Source: Alloactinosynnema sp. L-07 (GTDB lineage: Bacteria; Actinomycetota; Actinomycetes; Mycobacteriales; Pseudonocardiaceae). From it: a stretch of DNA of 64,000 nt. Below the pieces are notes generated by a model. That model worked only from the letters and a program-made list of their open reading frames with translations, was not told where the DNA came from and made no database searches. Both the position numbers and the translations under genes were made by a program. The stretch is taken from NCBI RefSeq assembly GCF_900070365.1, contig NZ_LN850107.1:124001-188000 (forward strand), in the 5' to 3' direction. This document shows, piece after piece, positions 34,746-43,333 of this stretch (positions are counted from its first letter, which is position 1; each line of letters starts with the position of its first letter).

Positions 34746-36173
34746 ATGGACACCGCGCCCGGCTTCAGCATGGTGGTCAGCCAGAACCGTTATCTGTCCA
34801 CAGAGGACGACGAGATCCACGCCGCGCTCGTGGTGACCGCCGAGGGAACCTCGGGAATCGAGCCGTCCGCCCAGGTGGCGCAGGTGATCGCCATCGACTG
34901 CTCCGGGTCGATGCGGATGCCGCCCACCAGGTTCGCCGCGGCGCAAAAGGCGACCAAGGCGGCGATCGACGCCTTGCGCGACGGCGCGATGTTCGCCGTC
35001 GTCCAGGGCACGAACACCGCGCGGGTGGTGTATCCGCCGACCGGCCTGGCCGTGGCGAACCCGCAGACCAAGCGCGCGGCCAAGCTGGCCGTGAGCGACC
35101 TGCGGGCCTCGGGCGGCACGGCGATGGGCGAGTGGCTGCTCATGGCCAGGCACCTGCTGGCGCCGCACCGTACCGCCGTGCGGCACGTCATCATGCTCAC
35201 CGACGGCATGAACGGCGAGTCCCGCACCTCGCTCGACCGCGTCCTGGAGACCTGCCGCGCGGACTTCTCCTGCGACGCACGCGGCATCGGCGTCGACTGG
35301 AGGCCCCACGAGCTGCTGCGGATCGCCGAGGTCCTGCACGGCACCGCCGACGCCGTTCGCGACTACGCCGACCTCGCGGCCGACTTCGCCGCGATGACCA
35401 AGTCCGCCATGGCCAAACTGGTGCCCGAACTGCGGATCCTGGTCCGCACCACGACGTCGTCGCGCCTGGACTTCCTGCGCCAGACCCATCCAACCGAGGC
35501 CGCCCTAACCGGGACGACCGACGACGGCACGACCACGTTCACCACCGGCTCCTGGGCCGAGGAGAGCCGCGAGTACCACCTGCGGCTCACCGTCGACTCG
35601 TCCGGCCACGCGCTCGACACCGACATCCGCATGGCCCGCGTCGACCTGGAGATCCGCCCGCCGGGGGCGACCGAGTTCGTCAGGGCGAGCCCGCCGAAGG
35701 TGGTACTCGCGCACTGGACCGACGACCTCAAGCTGTCCAGCCACATCGACCCGAGGATCGCCCACTACACCGGCCAGACCGAACTCCGCCAAGCCGTCCT
35801 GCGCGGCAGCGAAGCCCACGACAACGGCGACCTCGACACAGCGGCCGCCGAGTGGGGCACCGCCGTGGCACTGGCGACCCAACTGGCGAACGAGAAGATC
35901 CTGGTCCGCCTCCGGCGACTCGTCGAAGTCATCGGCGACCCATCCGACGGCGTCGTCCGCGTCAAGGACACCCTGCGGCCCGAGGACCTGCTGTCAGTGG
36001 TCGTCGGATCAACCCAGTCCAGCATGAGCATGGCCGACTCGTCAGCGGCGTCATCCCCCATGGACGTCGACACGCCGTCCACCCAAACAGAACTCGCGGT
36101 GACCTGCCCGACCTGCGGGCGCGACTGGCCCGACACGGCGGCGTTCTGCGGCGGCTGCGGCACCCGACTGTGA
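34746..36173 (+). CDS. von Willebrand factor A protein with C-terminal zinc ribbon
   Basis: A 475-residue protein with a VWA domain from about 45 to 240: MIDAS motif AIDCSGSMRMPP, RASGGTAMGEW and the conserved HVIMLTDGMNGES strand. A beta-sandwich region follows, and a double-CxxC zinc ribbon ends it (CPTCGRDW, FCGGCGTRL). Zinc ribbons of the same kind occur at the N terminus of the kinase next to it. ATG 34746; a 23-nt gap to the next gene. Likely a scaffold in the kinase/protease complex. Confidence 0.88.
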   Translation: MDTAPGFSMVVSQNRYLSTEDDEIHAALVVTAEGTSGIEPSAQVAQVIAIDCSGSMRMPPTRFAAAQKATKAAIDALRDGAMFAVVQGTNTARVVYPPTGLAVANPQTKRAAKLAVSDLRASGGTAMGEWLLMARHLLAPHRTAVRHVIMLTDGMNGESRTSLDRVLETCRADFSCDARGIGVDWRPHELLRIAEVLHGTADAVRDYADLAADFAAMTKSAMAKLVPELRILVRTTTSSRLDFLRQTHPTEAALTGTTDDGTTTFTTGSWAEESREYHLRLTVDSSGHALDTDIRMARVDLEIRPPGATEFVRASPPKVVLAHWTDDLKLSSHIDPRIAHYTGQTELRQAVLRGSEAHDNGDLDTAAAEWGTAVALATQLANEKILVRLRRLVEVIGDPSDGVVRVKDTLRPEDLLSVVVGSTQSSMSMADSSAASSPMDVDTPSTQTELAVTCPTCGRDWPDTAAFCGGCGTRL

Positions 36174-36196
36174 CCTCACGACAAGGAGAGACCACT

Positions 36197-36556
36197 GTGG
36201 ACACAGGCATGGAACTGGCCCGCTTTCCCTTGGCAAGCGGCGGATCGGTCGTCGTCGAAGTCGACGCGCAACCGGGCGTCTCCCGAGCAGGCCGCCCAGC
36301 CCGCGTGATGCGGGAAATGCAAGGCGCCCTAGAGAACGCGGTCGGCGAAGTCCGCGACGCCGCCTCGGCCGCACTGGAACAGTTCACCGCCATGACCCGC
36401 CCACCGGACGAGGTGGAACTGAAATTCGGCATCAAACTCGACGTGGAAGCAGGCGCCGTCATCGCAAGAACCGGCGCACAGGCCCAGTTCGAGGTAAAAC
36501 TCAAGTGGCGCAGGGACGACCTCCCCATCGAAGAAGACGTGGTCGAAGAGTCCTAA
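36197..36556 (+). CDS. Trypco1-like (trypsin-co-occurring) small protein
   Basis: A 119-residue protein matching the CU044_2847/Trypco1 pattern: an N-terminal strand ELARFPLASGGSVVVEVD, a central helix with ALENAVGEVRDAASAALEQF, and the tail VELKFGIKLDVEAGAVIART then AQFEVKLKWRRD. Trypco1 proteins are defined by association with trypsin-like proteases in proposed conflict/effector systems. GTG 36197 follows AAGGAGAG; ATG 36209 is possible. Last gene of the four-gene module. Confidence 0.82.
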   Translation: MDTGMELARFPLASGGSVVVEVDAQPGVSRAGRPARVMREMQGALENAVGEVRDAASAALEQFTAMTRPPDEVELKFGIKLDVEAGAVIARTGAQAQFEVKLKWRRDDLPIEEDVVEES

Positions 36557-36599
36557 TTAGAACGAAACCCACAACGAACGCAACGGGCCAAGCAAAACG

Positions 36600-36738
36600 G
36601 CCTGTTTGGGTGGTTCGCCTTGATTTGGGGGAAATGGGCCTAAAATCGCGGTGCGGGTGAGGTTCCTTGAGCTCGCCTTTTGACCCGCACAGGCCCATTT
36701 CTAGGGGCCCCAAATCAAGGCGAACCACCCAAACAGGC
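36600..36738. repeat. 58-bp repeat copies 2 and 3 in inverted arrangement (bidirectional terminator position)
   Basis: Copy 2 at 36600-36640 and copy 3 at 36681-36738 (inverted) form a 31-bp perfect inverted repeat, 36600-36630 against 36708-36738 (GCCTGTTTGGGTGGTTCGCC side). It lies between the convergent Trypco1 and glnH genes, where a bidirectional terminator is expected. Together with copy 1 at 30764 it brackets the four-gene plus-strand module. Confidence 0.85.
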
Positions 36739-36757
36739 ACCCGAAGACCAAGAAGGC

Positions 36758-37825
36758 TCAGCCCCGATAAGGATTCCCCGGCAGCGGGAGCCGGTGCCGC
36801 TGGGGCACTTCCTTGAAATGTTCGTCATAAGCCCGCTGCAAGCTCCCATCAGCCCGCATATCCCCAAGAACGCTGTTCACGAACCGAATCAGATCCTCCT
36901 GGTCCGCCCGCCCGCTCATAGCGATCCCCGCCGCGCCCAGCCCCTTGCCGTCATCCGTGTCGTGGTAGTCCAACACCACGGCCCCCGGATCCTGCTGCCG
37001 ATACCCCTCCAAGATCAGCACATCGGTGTAGATCGCATCGACCAACCCGCGTTGCAACAGCATCAGGCACTCACTCGTATCGGCCACCGCGACCGGCTTG
37101 ACCTCGGGTTTTCTCGCCGTCCGCTGCTGATTGCGCAGGTCGATCATCTCGTCACTGTTCGTGGTCCGGTCACCGGAGCACACCTTCCGACCGCCGAGAT
37201 CAGCGGGCCCCGCGACGTTCTTCAAGCCCGCGCGCACGAGTAGGCCGCTGTTGGTGGACAGGTAGGGAATCGAGTACCGCAGGCCGTAGTCCCGTTCCCT
37301 GGCGCAGGTGATGCTCACGTCGGCGATCACCATGTCGACGTTCGGGACCTCAGACCGTTCGGGTTTCGCCTGTCTGGCGGCTGAGTTCTTGTCCGTGTCC
37401 AGCGAGTACAGACGATTTCCGGTCGGCAGGGTGACCAGCCGCAGCCGGGGGTCGCCTGGGGTGAAGTTGGGCAGCAGGGCGGCGGCGATCCGGTTGGCGA
37501 TGTCGATCTCGAAGCCCTGGAGTGTGCCGGTCACCAGGTCGCGCTTGCTGAAGAACGGGGCGGTCTGGCTGACGCCGATCACCAGCTCGTTCTCCTGGCG
37601 GATCAGGTTCACCTTGTTCCCGGTGGGCTTGCCGTCGCCGCCTTGGGCGCCGTTTCGGGGGTCGACGCTGACGGGTGCGTTCGCGCAGCTGTCGCTGCGG
37701 TTGGGGGACTCGGTGTACCCGTCGGGCAGCACCACCGGCGCTGTGCGGTCGGGGCGGGACTCGGGCGCGGTGGCGGCGCACGCGGTGAGCAGCGCGGCCA
37801 TGGCCACGGCGATGGCTGTCCTCAT
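36758..37825 (-). CDS. glnH: GlnH-like glutamate/glutamine-binding lipoprotein
   Basis: A 355-residue lipoprotein: signal peptide with lipobox LLTAC (Cys about 16), then a family-3 solute-binding fold (VNLIRQENELVIGVSQTAPFF, LQGFEIDIANRIAAAL, IYTDVLILEGYR). GlnH with the membrane protein GlnX senses Asp/Glu outside the cell and signals to PknG in mycobacteria and corynebacteria. Start ATG 37825 overlaps the glnX stop (ATGA), giving the glnX-glnH operon; the kinase lies on the opposite strand, converging on it. Confidence 0.87.
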   Translation of the reverse strand: MRTAIAVAMAALLTACAATAPESRPDRTAPVVLPDGYTESPNRSDSCANAPVSVDPRNGAQGGDGKPTGNKVNLIRQENELVIGVSQTAPFFSKRDLVTGTLQGFEIDIANRIAAALLPNFTPGDPRLRLVTLPTGNRLYSLDTDKNSAARQAKPERSEVPNVDMVIADVSITCARERDYGLRYSIPYLSTNSGLLVRAGLKNVAGPADLGGRKVCSGDRTTNSDEMIDLRNQQRTARKPEVKPVAVADTSECLMLLQRGLVDAIYTDVLILEGYRQQDPGAVVLDYHDTDDGKGLGAAGIAMSGRADQEDLIRFVNSVLGDMRADGSLQRAYDEHFKEVPQRHRLPLPGNPYRG

Positions 37826-39111
37826 CGGTAGTACTCCACGATTCGGCGGCGCAGGCCCCACACCGAGGCCGCGGCGGCGGCGAGCATGGTGGCTGGGAAG
37901 TAGATGTCGAGGTCGGCCAATGCTTCCCGCGCCGAGTGGGTCGACGCCTTGGAGCGGCTGGTGTGGGTGTCGATCAGGGTGGTGAGCAGCGTGTCGAGCT
38001 GTTGGGCGTGGGTCTCCGATGCGCCGGCGGGCGGCTCGGTGATCATGACGGCGAGTTCCTGGAACACCGGCGGCTTCTGCTGGGCCGACGGCGTGGCCCG
38101 GTTCAGCAGCGCCAAGTCGTGCTCGCGCCAGGACCGCAGGGCGGTGAGCGCCGGTTCGACCTGTTCGGGTCCGGTGGCGGTGCCCGCCTTGACGATGTCG
38201 TCCTCGATGCTGCGCAGGGCCCGGTCGAGCGAGCCGATGTCGCCGACCTTGGGGAAGATCAGGATTCGGGCCTCGGCGCCGTCGGCCTCCCGGCCGAGTT
38301 TGCGCGCCTGGGCCAGTGGTGCGGTCAGGTCTTCGAGTTCGCGGGCGCCGTCGGCGCCGCGTACGCCCGCGATGTGCACGTCGACCGTCAGCCAGACGAG
38401 CGCCCCGGCCACCAGCACGGTCGCCACCGCCAGGCCGCGGTTGACCCGCCGCCGGGTGCGTCGGGTGACGAACCGCTGCGCCGCCACCAGGACGATCAGC
38501 GTCGCCGCTCCTGTCCCCAGCGTCACCCACGGCGTGCTTCCCGCCGCCCGCTGCGCGTCGACCAACGCGCTGGTTTGCTGACCGCGCAACGCTTCGGCGA
38601 TCGGCAGGATCCGGGTGCGGACCAGGTTCGACGCCTGCGCCAGGTAGGAGGTGCCGACCGGATGTCCCGCGCGCAGGTTCGTCCAGCCCGTCTCGACCAG
38701 CCGGGCGTACTCGGGCAGCAGGTCGGTCAGTTCCTGGATCTGCTGACTCGGTGCCGGGTCCACGCTGCGCGCCGCCGCCGTTCGCAGCGCGTCGCCCGCG
38801 TCGAAGATGTCCTCGCGGAACCGCGCCCGCACCGGAGCGCTGCGCTCCGGGTCGACCAGCACCGCGTTGAGCGAGGCGGCGTCGGCGTCGGCCAGGCCGC
38901 GGTACACGTCGAGTGCGGCGGAGGTCAGTTCCCCTTGGCGTGCCACCGCCTCGTCCAGCCTGCCCTGCCGCTCGGTGACGGCGGCCCACCCGATGCCGCC
39001 CACAGCGATCGCGGCGACCGCCGTGGCCGCGGCGAACAGGGTGAGCTTTCCCTCGGTCCGGCGCAGGAAGGACTTGACCCGGTCGACTGGGACCGTTCTC
39101 ACCCGCGCCAC
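37822..39111 (-). CDS. glnX: GlnX-like transmembrane signalling protein
   Basis: A 429-residue protein with four hydrophobic helices (about 24-45, 199-216, 231-246, 402-418) and two extracellular helical regions, matching GlnX (about 440 aa), the membrane link between GlnH and PknG. The alternating helix-bundle sensor build is seen in the sequence; the function is from the family. GTG 39111 has a poor ribosome site, whereas an in-frame GTG at 39102 has GGAGGTG correctly spaced and may be the real start. Confidence 0.82.
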   Translation of the reverse strand: MARVRTVPVDRVKSFLRRTEGKLTLFAAATAVAAIAVGGIGWAAVTERQGRLDEAVARQGELTSAALDVYRGLADADAASLNAVLVDPERSAPVRARFREDIFDAGDALRTAAARSVDPAPSQQIQELTDLLPEYARLVETGWTNLRAGHPVGTSYLAQASNLVRTRILPIAEALRGQQTSALVDAQRAAGSTPWVTLGTGAATLIVLVAAQRFVTRRTRRRVNRGLAVATVLVAGALVWLTVDVHIAGVRGADGARELEDLTAPLAQARKLGREADGAEARILIFPKVGDIGSLDRALRSIEDDIVKAGTATGPEQVEPALTALRSWREHDLALLNRATPSAQQKPPVFQELAVMITEPPAGASETHAQQLDTLLTTLIDTHTSRSKASTHSAREALADLDIYFPATMLAAAAASVWGLRRRIVEYYR

Positions 39112-39262
39112 CTCCAGGGACGACGACCGTCGAATTCGATCATCATCTCTTATCGGCGGCTGCCCTGGTTCCGTTTCGGCACAGGCGGGCTATGGCGGCC
39201 TCGACCTGGCTACCGTCGTACTCCCGGCGACCGAAGGTAACGCCCATCGAGGGCGGCTTCGA

Positions 39263-39664
39263 TCAGCCGTCGAGCAGTTCGGCGAGCAGGCCGCGCACGC
39301 GGCGGTCGATGTCGTCGCGGATCGGGCGGACGGCGTCGATGCCCTGTCCGGCCGGGTCTTCGAGCGCCCAGTCGAGGTAGCGCTTGCCGGGGAAGACCGG
39401 GCAGGTGTCGCCGCAGCCCATGGTGATGACCACGTCGGCGTCCTCGACGGCGCCATACGAGAGCTTGGTGGGGATCTCGGCGGTGATGTCGAGCCCGAGT
39501 TCGGCCATGGCCTCGGCGGCGGCGGGGTTGACCTGCTCGGCGGGCTCGGACCCGGCGGAGGCGACCCGGACCCGGCCCATCGCGTAGTGCCGCAGCAGCG
39601 CGGCGGCCATCTGGGAGCGGCCCGCGTTGTGCACGCAGACGAAGAGCACCTCGGGGGCGGTCAT
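39263..39664 (-). CDS. arsC: arsenate reductase, low-MW phosphatase family
   Basis: A 133-residue protein with the P-loop nucleophile Cys10 in VCVHNAGRSQMA, the conserved Cys-containing loop MGCGDTCPVFPGKRYLDW (second/third redox Cys) and RPIRDDIDRRV at the end. It reduces As(V) to As(III) with mycothiol/thioredoxin-type reductants. ATG 39664 overlaps the MIP gene stop, so the two form one transcript. Confidence 0.93.
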   Translation of the reverse strand: MTAPEVLFVCVHNAGRSQMAAALLRHYAMGRVRVASAGSEPAEQVNPAAAEAMAELGLDITAEIPTKLSYGAVEDADVVITMGCGDTCPVFPGKRYLDWALEDPAGQGIDAVRPIRDDIDRRVRGLLAELLDG

Positions 39665-40386
39665 GCTGTGTCCTCCGGTTTCAAGACGGTGGCGAGCGCG
39701 ACACCGATGGCGGCGCCGACGAGTTGGGCGGCGATGAACGCCAGGACCGAGGACGGCGCGATCCCGGCGAACGAGCCGGTGAGCGCGCGGCCGACGGTGA
39801 CCGCCGGGTTGGCGAACGAGGTCGACGAGGTGAAGAAGTAGGCGGCGAGGATCCAGGCGGGCACGAACGCGGCGGCGAGGTGGCCCCGGCCGGAGCCGAC
39901 GAGCATCTTGATCACGAGCACCAGCCCGGCGGTGGCCACCACCTCGCCGATCAGCAGGCCGAGCCCGGCCCGCTGCTGCCCGGTCCACTGCACCAGCGGC
40001 TGGCTGAACATCGCGTGGGCCAAGACGGTTCCGGCGCCCGCCCCGACGAGTTGGGCGCCGATGTACGCGCCCGCCGCCGCCCAGGTCCGGTTTCCCGCGA
40101 CGGTGTCGACCAGGGTGACCGCCGGGTTGAAGTGCGCGCCCGACACCGGGCCGAGCACCGCGATGAGCACTCCAAGCACCGCGACCGTCGCGAAGGCGTT
40201 GCACAGCAGCTGCAACAGCACCTGGCCGGGGGCGAGCACCTGCCCCATCACTCCGGAGCCGACGACCGTGGCCACCAGCAGTCCGGTGCCCAGCGCCTCG
40301 GCCACGACCTGACGCGCTTCTACCGGAGCCTTCACCCTTGACCGCGGCAGGCCTGCCGACTTCGTCCCACCCGCCACGCGCCGCAC
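39661..40386 (-). CDS. MIP-family channel (aquaglyceroporin, arsenite efflux type)
   Basis: A 241-residue MIP channel with about six helices and both pore motifs (HFNPAVTLVDT; FANPAVTVGRAL). In arsenic operons, such channels (AqpS-type) let As(III) leave the cell after ArsC reduction, replacing ArsB/Acr3. GTG 40386 gives a 30-residue tail with no obvious helix; GTG 40335 is an alternative start. Divergent from arsR; the operator pair lies between. Confidence 0.85.
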   Translation of the reverse strand: MRRVAGGTKSAGLPRSRVKAPVEARQVVAEALGTGLLVATVVGSGVMGQVLAPGQVLLQLLCNAFATVAVLGVLIAVLGPVSGAHFNPAVTLVDTVAGNRTWAAAGAYIGAQLVGAGAGTVLAHAMFSQPLVQWTGQQRAGLGLLIGEVVATAGLVLVIKMLVGSGRGHLAAAFVPAWILAAYFFTSSTSFANPAVTVGRALTGSFAGIAPSSVLAFIAAQLVGAAIGVALATVLKPEDTA

Positions 40387-40394
40387 TCCAGATC

Positions 40395-40450
40395 ATATTG
40401 AAGAAGGTCGATAAGGGGAGTTCAACACGGACATCGACTACAGTCAATAT
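40395..40450. promoter_or_regulatory. paired inverted 18-bp sites, candidate ArsR operators
   Basis: Site 1, 40395-40412, reads ATCGACCTTCTTCAATAT on the minus strand; site 2, 40433-40450, reads ATCGACTACAGTCAATAT on plus. Outer ATCGAC and TCAATAT are identical in both. They face each other across the divergent arsR/MIP promoter region, ending 1 base before the arsR ATG. The GACT-AC-AGTC core of site 2 is itself palindromic. Confidence 0.7.
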
Positions 40451-40451
40451 T

Positions 40452-40835
40452 ATGAGCGAGGACGTGACCATCGCGACCCGGCAACGGCGCACCAAGGCGC
40501 CCGGCGACGCCGACTGCGGCACCGACCCGCTGTGCTGCGTGCCGCTGGGCGACGCCGGATTCACCGAAGCCGACGCCGAACGCGTCGCGAACGTCCTCAA
40601 GGCCATGGGCGACCCGGCCCGGGTGCGGGTGCTCGCGCTCATCCGCGGCGCGCTCAGCGGCGAGGTGTGCGTGGGCGAGTTGGTCGAGCCGCTGGGCCTG
40701 AGCCAGCCCACGGTGTCCCACCACCTGCGCGTCATGACCGAGGCGGGCCTGCTGCGCCGCGAACGCCGCGGCAGCTGGGCCTGGTACTCGATCAACGCCG
40801 ATCGCCTCGCCGAGATCCGCACCCTGCTGGCCTAG
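40452..40835 (+). CDS. arsR: ArsR-family transcriptional repressor
   Basis: A 127-residue winged-helix repressor: VANVLKAMGDPARVRVLALI, the recognition helix VEPLGLSQPTVSHHLRVM, and the wing RRERRGSWAWYSI. Cys residues for As(III) binding occur at the N-terminal DCGTDPLCC segment and in GEVCVGEL. It should repress itself and the divergent MIP-arsC operon. ATG 40452 lies directly against the operator site, so bound repressor would block initiation. Confidence 0.92.
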   Translation: MSEDVTIATRQRRTKAPGDADCGTDPLCCVPLGDAGFTEADAERVANVLKAMGDPARVRVLALIRGALSGEVCVGELVEPLGLSQPTVSHHLRVMTEAGLLRRERRGSWAWYSINADRLAEIRTLLA

Positions 40836-40841
40836 CACTAA

Positions 40842-41659
40842 TGGCTCGTCCAGGAACGTCGACCAGGTCTCGACGTGCCCACGACGCCGCTGCTCGCGTT
40901 GCGGGAACAGCCACGTACACCCGGTACGAGCACTCCACCGGCAAGCCGAACAACCCGCCGATCATGCCGGGATGGGACGGATTCGACGTGCCCGCCGCGG
41001 TCGGCGCCGAGTTCGACGCGCCGGTGCTGGTCGACAACGAGGTCAACCTGATGGCGCTGGGGGAGCACGCCGCGGAGTTCCCCAACGACGAGCACATGAT
41101 CGTGGTCAAGGCCGCCACCGGCATCGGCGCGGGCCTGATCAGCAACGGCGCCCTGCACCGGGGCGCCGCCGGTGCGGCGGGCGATCTCGGGCACATCCAG
41201 GTCCCGAACGGCGGGGACGTGCTGTGTCACTGCGGCAACACCGGATGCCTGGAGGCGGTGGCGGGCGGCCCGGCCGTGGCGGCCAACCTCCGCGCCCTCG
41301 GCGTCGACGCGCACACCACCGCCGACGTCGTGCGGCTGGTCCGCTCCGGCAACCCGGAAGCAGGCCGCGTGGTCCGTCAAGCGGGCCGCGACATCGGCGA
41401 GGTCCTGGCCGGGTGCGTCAGCATGTTCAACCCCTCGCTGATCGTCATCGGCGGACTCGTCGCCCAAGCCGGGGAGACCCTGCTGGCAGGCGTGCGCGAG
41501 TCGGTCTACCGCCGCTCCCTGCCCCTGGCCACCGGAAACCTGCGCATCGTCGCCTCCGGCGCGGGCACCGAGGCAGGCGTCCTCGGCGCCGCGGCCATGG
41601 TCGTCAAACACATCCTGTCCCCAGAGATCCTCGACGCCTGGCTCACGACGGCCGACTAG
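40842..41659 (+). pseudogene. N-terminally truncated ROK-family sugar kinase/repressor
   Basis: From about 40930 the frame reads a ROK protein from its middle (STGKPNNPPIMPGWDGFDVP; LVDNEVNLMALGEHAAEF) through the zinc signature LCHCGNTGCLEAV to the C terminus. The DNA-binding and ATP-binding N-terminal portion (roughly 130 or more residues) is missing; arsR ends a few bases upstream. No credible start or ribosome site exists in the fused stretch. It looks truncated by arrival of the arsenic genes. Confidence 0.7.
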
Positions 41660-41767
41660 GCGCTGTCGCACCAGGTCGCTGCTGGCGGACAAAATCACAC
41701 CGAGGGGCGGCAGTGATCGAAACGGTGCTGGTTCTGTCCTTGTTGTGCCCGCACGTACGCTGTCCTG

Positions 41768-42160
41768 GTGCCCGAGACGATGACCAGTCGGCCCAGGCGA
41801 GCGGTGCTCGTCCGGTTGCTGGTCGCGCTGTTCCTCGTGGCCGGGGCGCTGTTCGGCATGCACTGCGCCTCCGATGGGCCCCAGACCGCGGGCCACGCCG
41901 CGACGCACCTCGCCGAGTCGGTCATTGAGACCGTCGCGATTGTCACCGAAGTCGCCCCGACGTCCCATGGTGAGGGCGCACCGACCGGGCTCCTGGCGTT
42001 GTGCGTATCGGTGGCGGCCGCCGTCCTCTTCGCCTGCGCACGGTTGACAGGTGCGCTTGACGTTCAGGTGCGAGCCCTCCCGCCGCGCCGAACCAGCGGG
42101 CGACCTGCCGTTGTCTTCTCCTGTGTCGATCTGACCCGGCTCTGCGTGCTGCGCACGTAG
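41768..42160 (+). CDS. DUF6153-like small membrane protein of the copper region
   Basis: A 130-residue protein with a hydrophobic N-terminal helix (LVRLLVALFLVAGALFGMHC, about 14-33), a His-containing extracellular part (HAATHLAESV, TSHGEGAP), and a second helix (LLALCVSVAAAVLFACARL). Similar small proteins often precede copper genes in actinomycetes. GTG start at 41768. Function unknown; metal-linked by position. Confidence 0.6.
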   Translation: MPETMTSRPRRAVLVRLLVALFLVAGALFGMHCASDGPQTAGHAATHLAESVIETVAIVTEVAPTSHGEGAPTGLLALCVSVAAAVLFACARLTGALDVQVRALPPRRTSGRPAVVFSCVDLTRLCVLRT

Positions 42161-42238
42161 GAGAGGTCTGTCCGCACCCGTTCGCGGTGTTCGGACGTCC
42201 GACTCCGGTTCCGACCAACACACGGAAGGCGCGCTGCC

Positions 42239-43264
42239 GTGGATCTTCTCGCTGTCCTGCTCACTGGCTTGTTCGCTGGTGGGATCTCCTGTGCCGCCGT
42301 CCAAGGTGGCCTACTCGCCGGGCTTGTCGCCCGGCAACGCTCCGGGGAAGACCCGCACCCAGAGCGCTCCGCACTCGCGCGGCTGGGCGACGACCTCGCC
42401 CCGGTCGGCGGATTCCTCGCAGGCAAACTCGTGTCACACACCGTGCTCGGGGCATTGCTCGGCGCGGTCGGAGGGGCGGTGCAGCTCTCGCTCGGCACCC
42501 GGACGGTACTGCAGCTTGTCGCGGGCGCCCTGATCATCGTCTTCGGCCTCGCGCAGCTGGGCGTGCCCGGCTTCCGGCGGATCGTGGTCATGCCGCCGCT
42601 GCCGTGGATGCGAATGGTGCGCGCGCGGTCGCGGTCGCAGGCCGCGTTCGCGCCCGCCGTGCTGGGCCTGGCCACCGTCGCGATCCCGTGCGGGGTGACA
42701 CTTTCGGTCGAGGCGCTGGCGCTGACCTCCGGATCGGCGCTCTCCGGCGCCGCGGTCATGGCCGTGTTCGTGCTCGGCACCGGCCCGTTGTTCGCGTTGC
42801 TCGGGTACGCGGCCCGCAAGGCAGCCACCGCCTGGCGCGGCAAACTGGCCGTGGCCACCGGGATCATCCTGCTCTTGACCGGGCTCTACACGGTCAACGG
42901 CGGGCTGGAGGTCGCCGGGTCGCCCCTTGCCGCGAGCAGGCTACTGGCCACGAGCGACGGCGAGGCCGACCGGAGCGCGACGACGGTCGACCAGGACGGC
43001 GGCCAAGTCGTCGAGATCATCGCGACAGCAGGGTCCTACCGCCCGCCCAACGTCGCCGCGCGCGCCGGTGTGCCGACGACACTGCTGGTGCGCTCGCAGA
43101 ACGCGCAGGGCTGTGTCCGGGCACTGGTCGTGCCCTCCCTGGGTATCGAGCGGACACTGCCGGTGCGTGGTGAGACCCGCATCGATCTGGGCGTTCTCGA
43201 GTCGGGCACCCTCGAATACTCCTGCGCCATGGGCATGTACACCGGCGTCATCACCGTCGCTTGA
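42239..43264 (+). CDS. TauE/SafE-like (UreH-type) transporter fused to a cupredoxin domain
   Basis: A 341-residue protein. The first about 225 residues form six helices of the sulfite-exporter/DsbD-like type, with CAAVQGGLLAGL and AIPCGVTLSVEAL carrying Cys residues in the first helices of each half. A C-terminal extracellular cupredoxin-like domain (about 250-341) ends with LEYSCAMGMYTG, which supplies Cys and Met ligands. The arrangement suggests copper transfer across the membrane (CcoH/CopZ-linked). GTG 42239 behind GGAAGG. Confidence 0.75.
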   Translation: MDLLAVLLTGLFAGGISCAAVQGGLLAGLVARQRSGEDPHPERSALARLGDDLAPVGGFLAGKLVSHTVLGALLGAVGGAVQLSLGTRTVLQLVAGALIIVFGLAQLGVPGFRRIVVMPPLPWMRMVRARSRSQAAFAPAVLGLATVAIPCGVTLSVEALALTSGSALSGAAVMAVFVLGTGPLFALLGYAARKAATAWRGKLAVATGIILLLTGLYTVNGGLEVAGSPLAASRLLATSDGEADRSATTVDQDGGQVVEIIATAGSYRPPNVAARAGVPTTLLVRSQNAQGCVRALVVPSLGIERTLPVRGETRIDLGVLESGTLEYSCAMGMYTGVITVA

Positions 43265-43290
43265 CCTTCGTCGGACCGCCTTGCCGTTGG

Positions 43291-43305
43291 TACCCCCTGG
43301 GGGTA
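43291..43305. promoter_or_regulatory. CsoR-type copper operator
   Basis: TACCCCCTGGGGGTA is a perfect 15-base palindrome of the class bound by CsoR Cu(I)-sensing repressors. It precedes the csoR remnant, copZ, the secreted copper protein and copA, so it probably controls that operon. Confidence 0.75.
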
Positions 43306-43333
43306 TGTTGGTGATAGCTGAAGGAGGCGCGCG

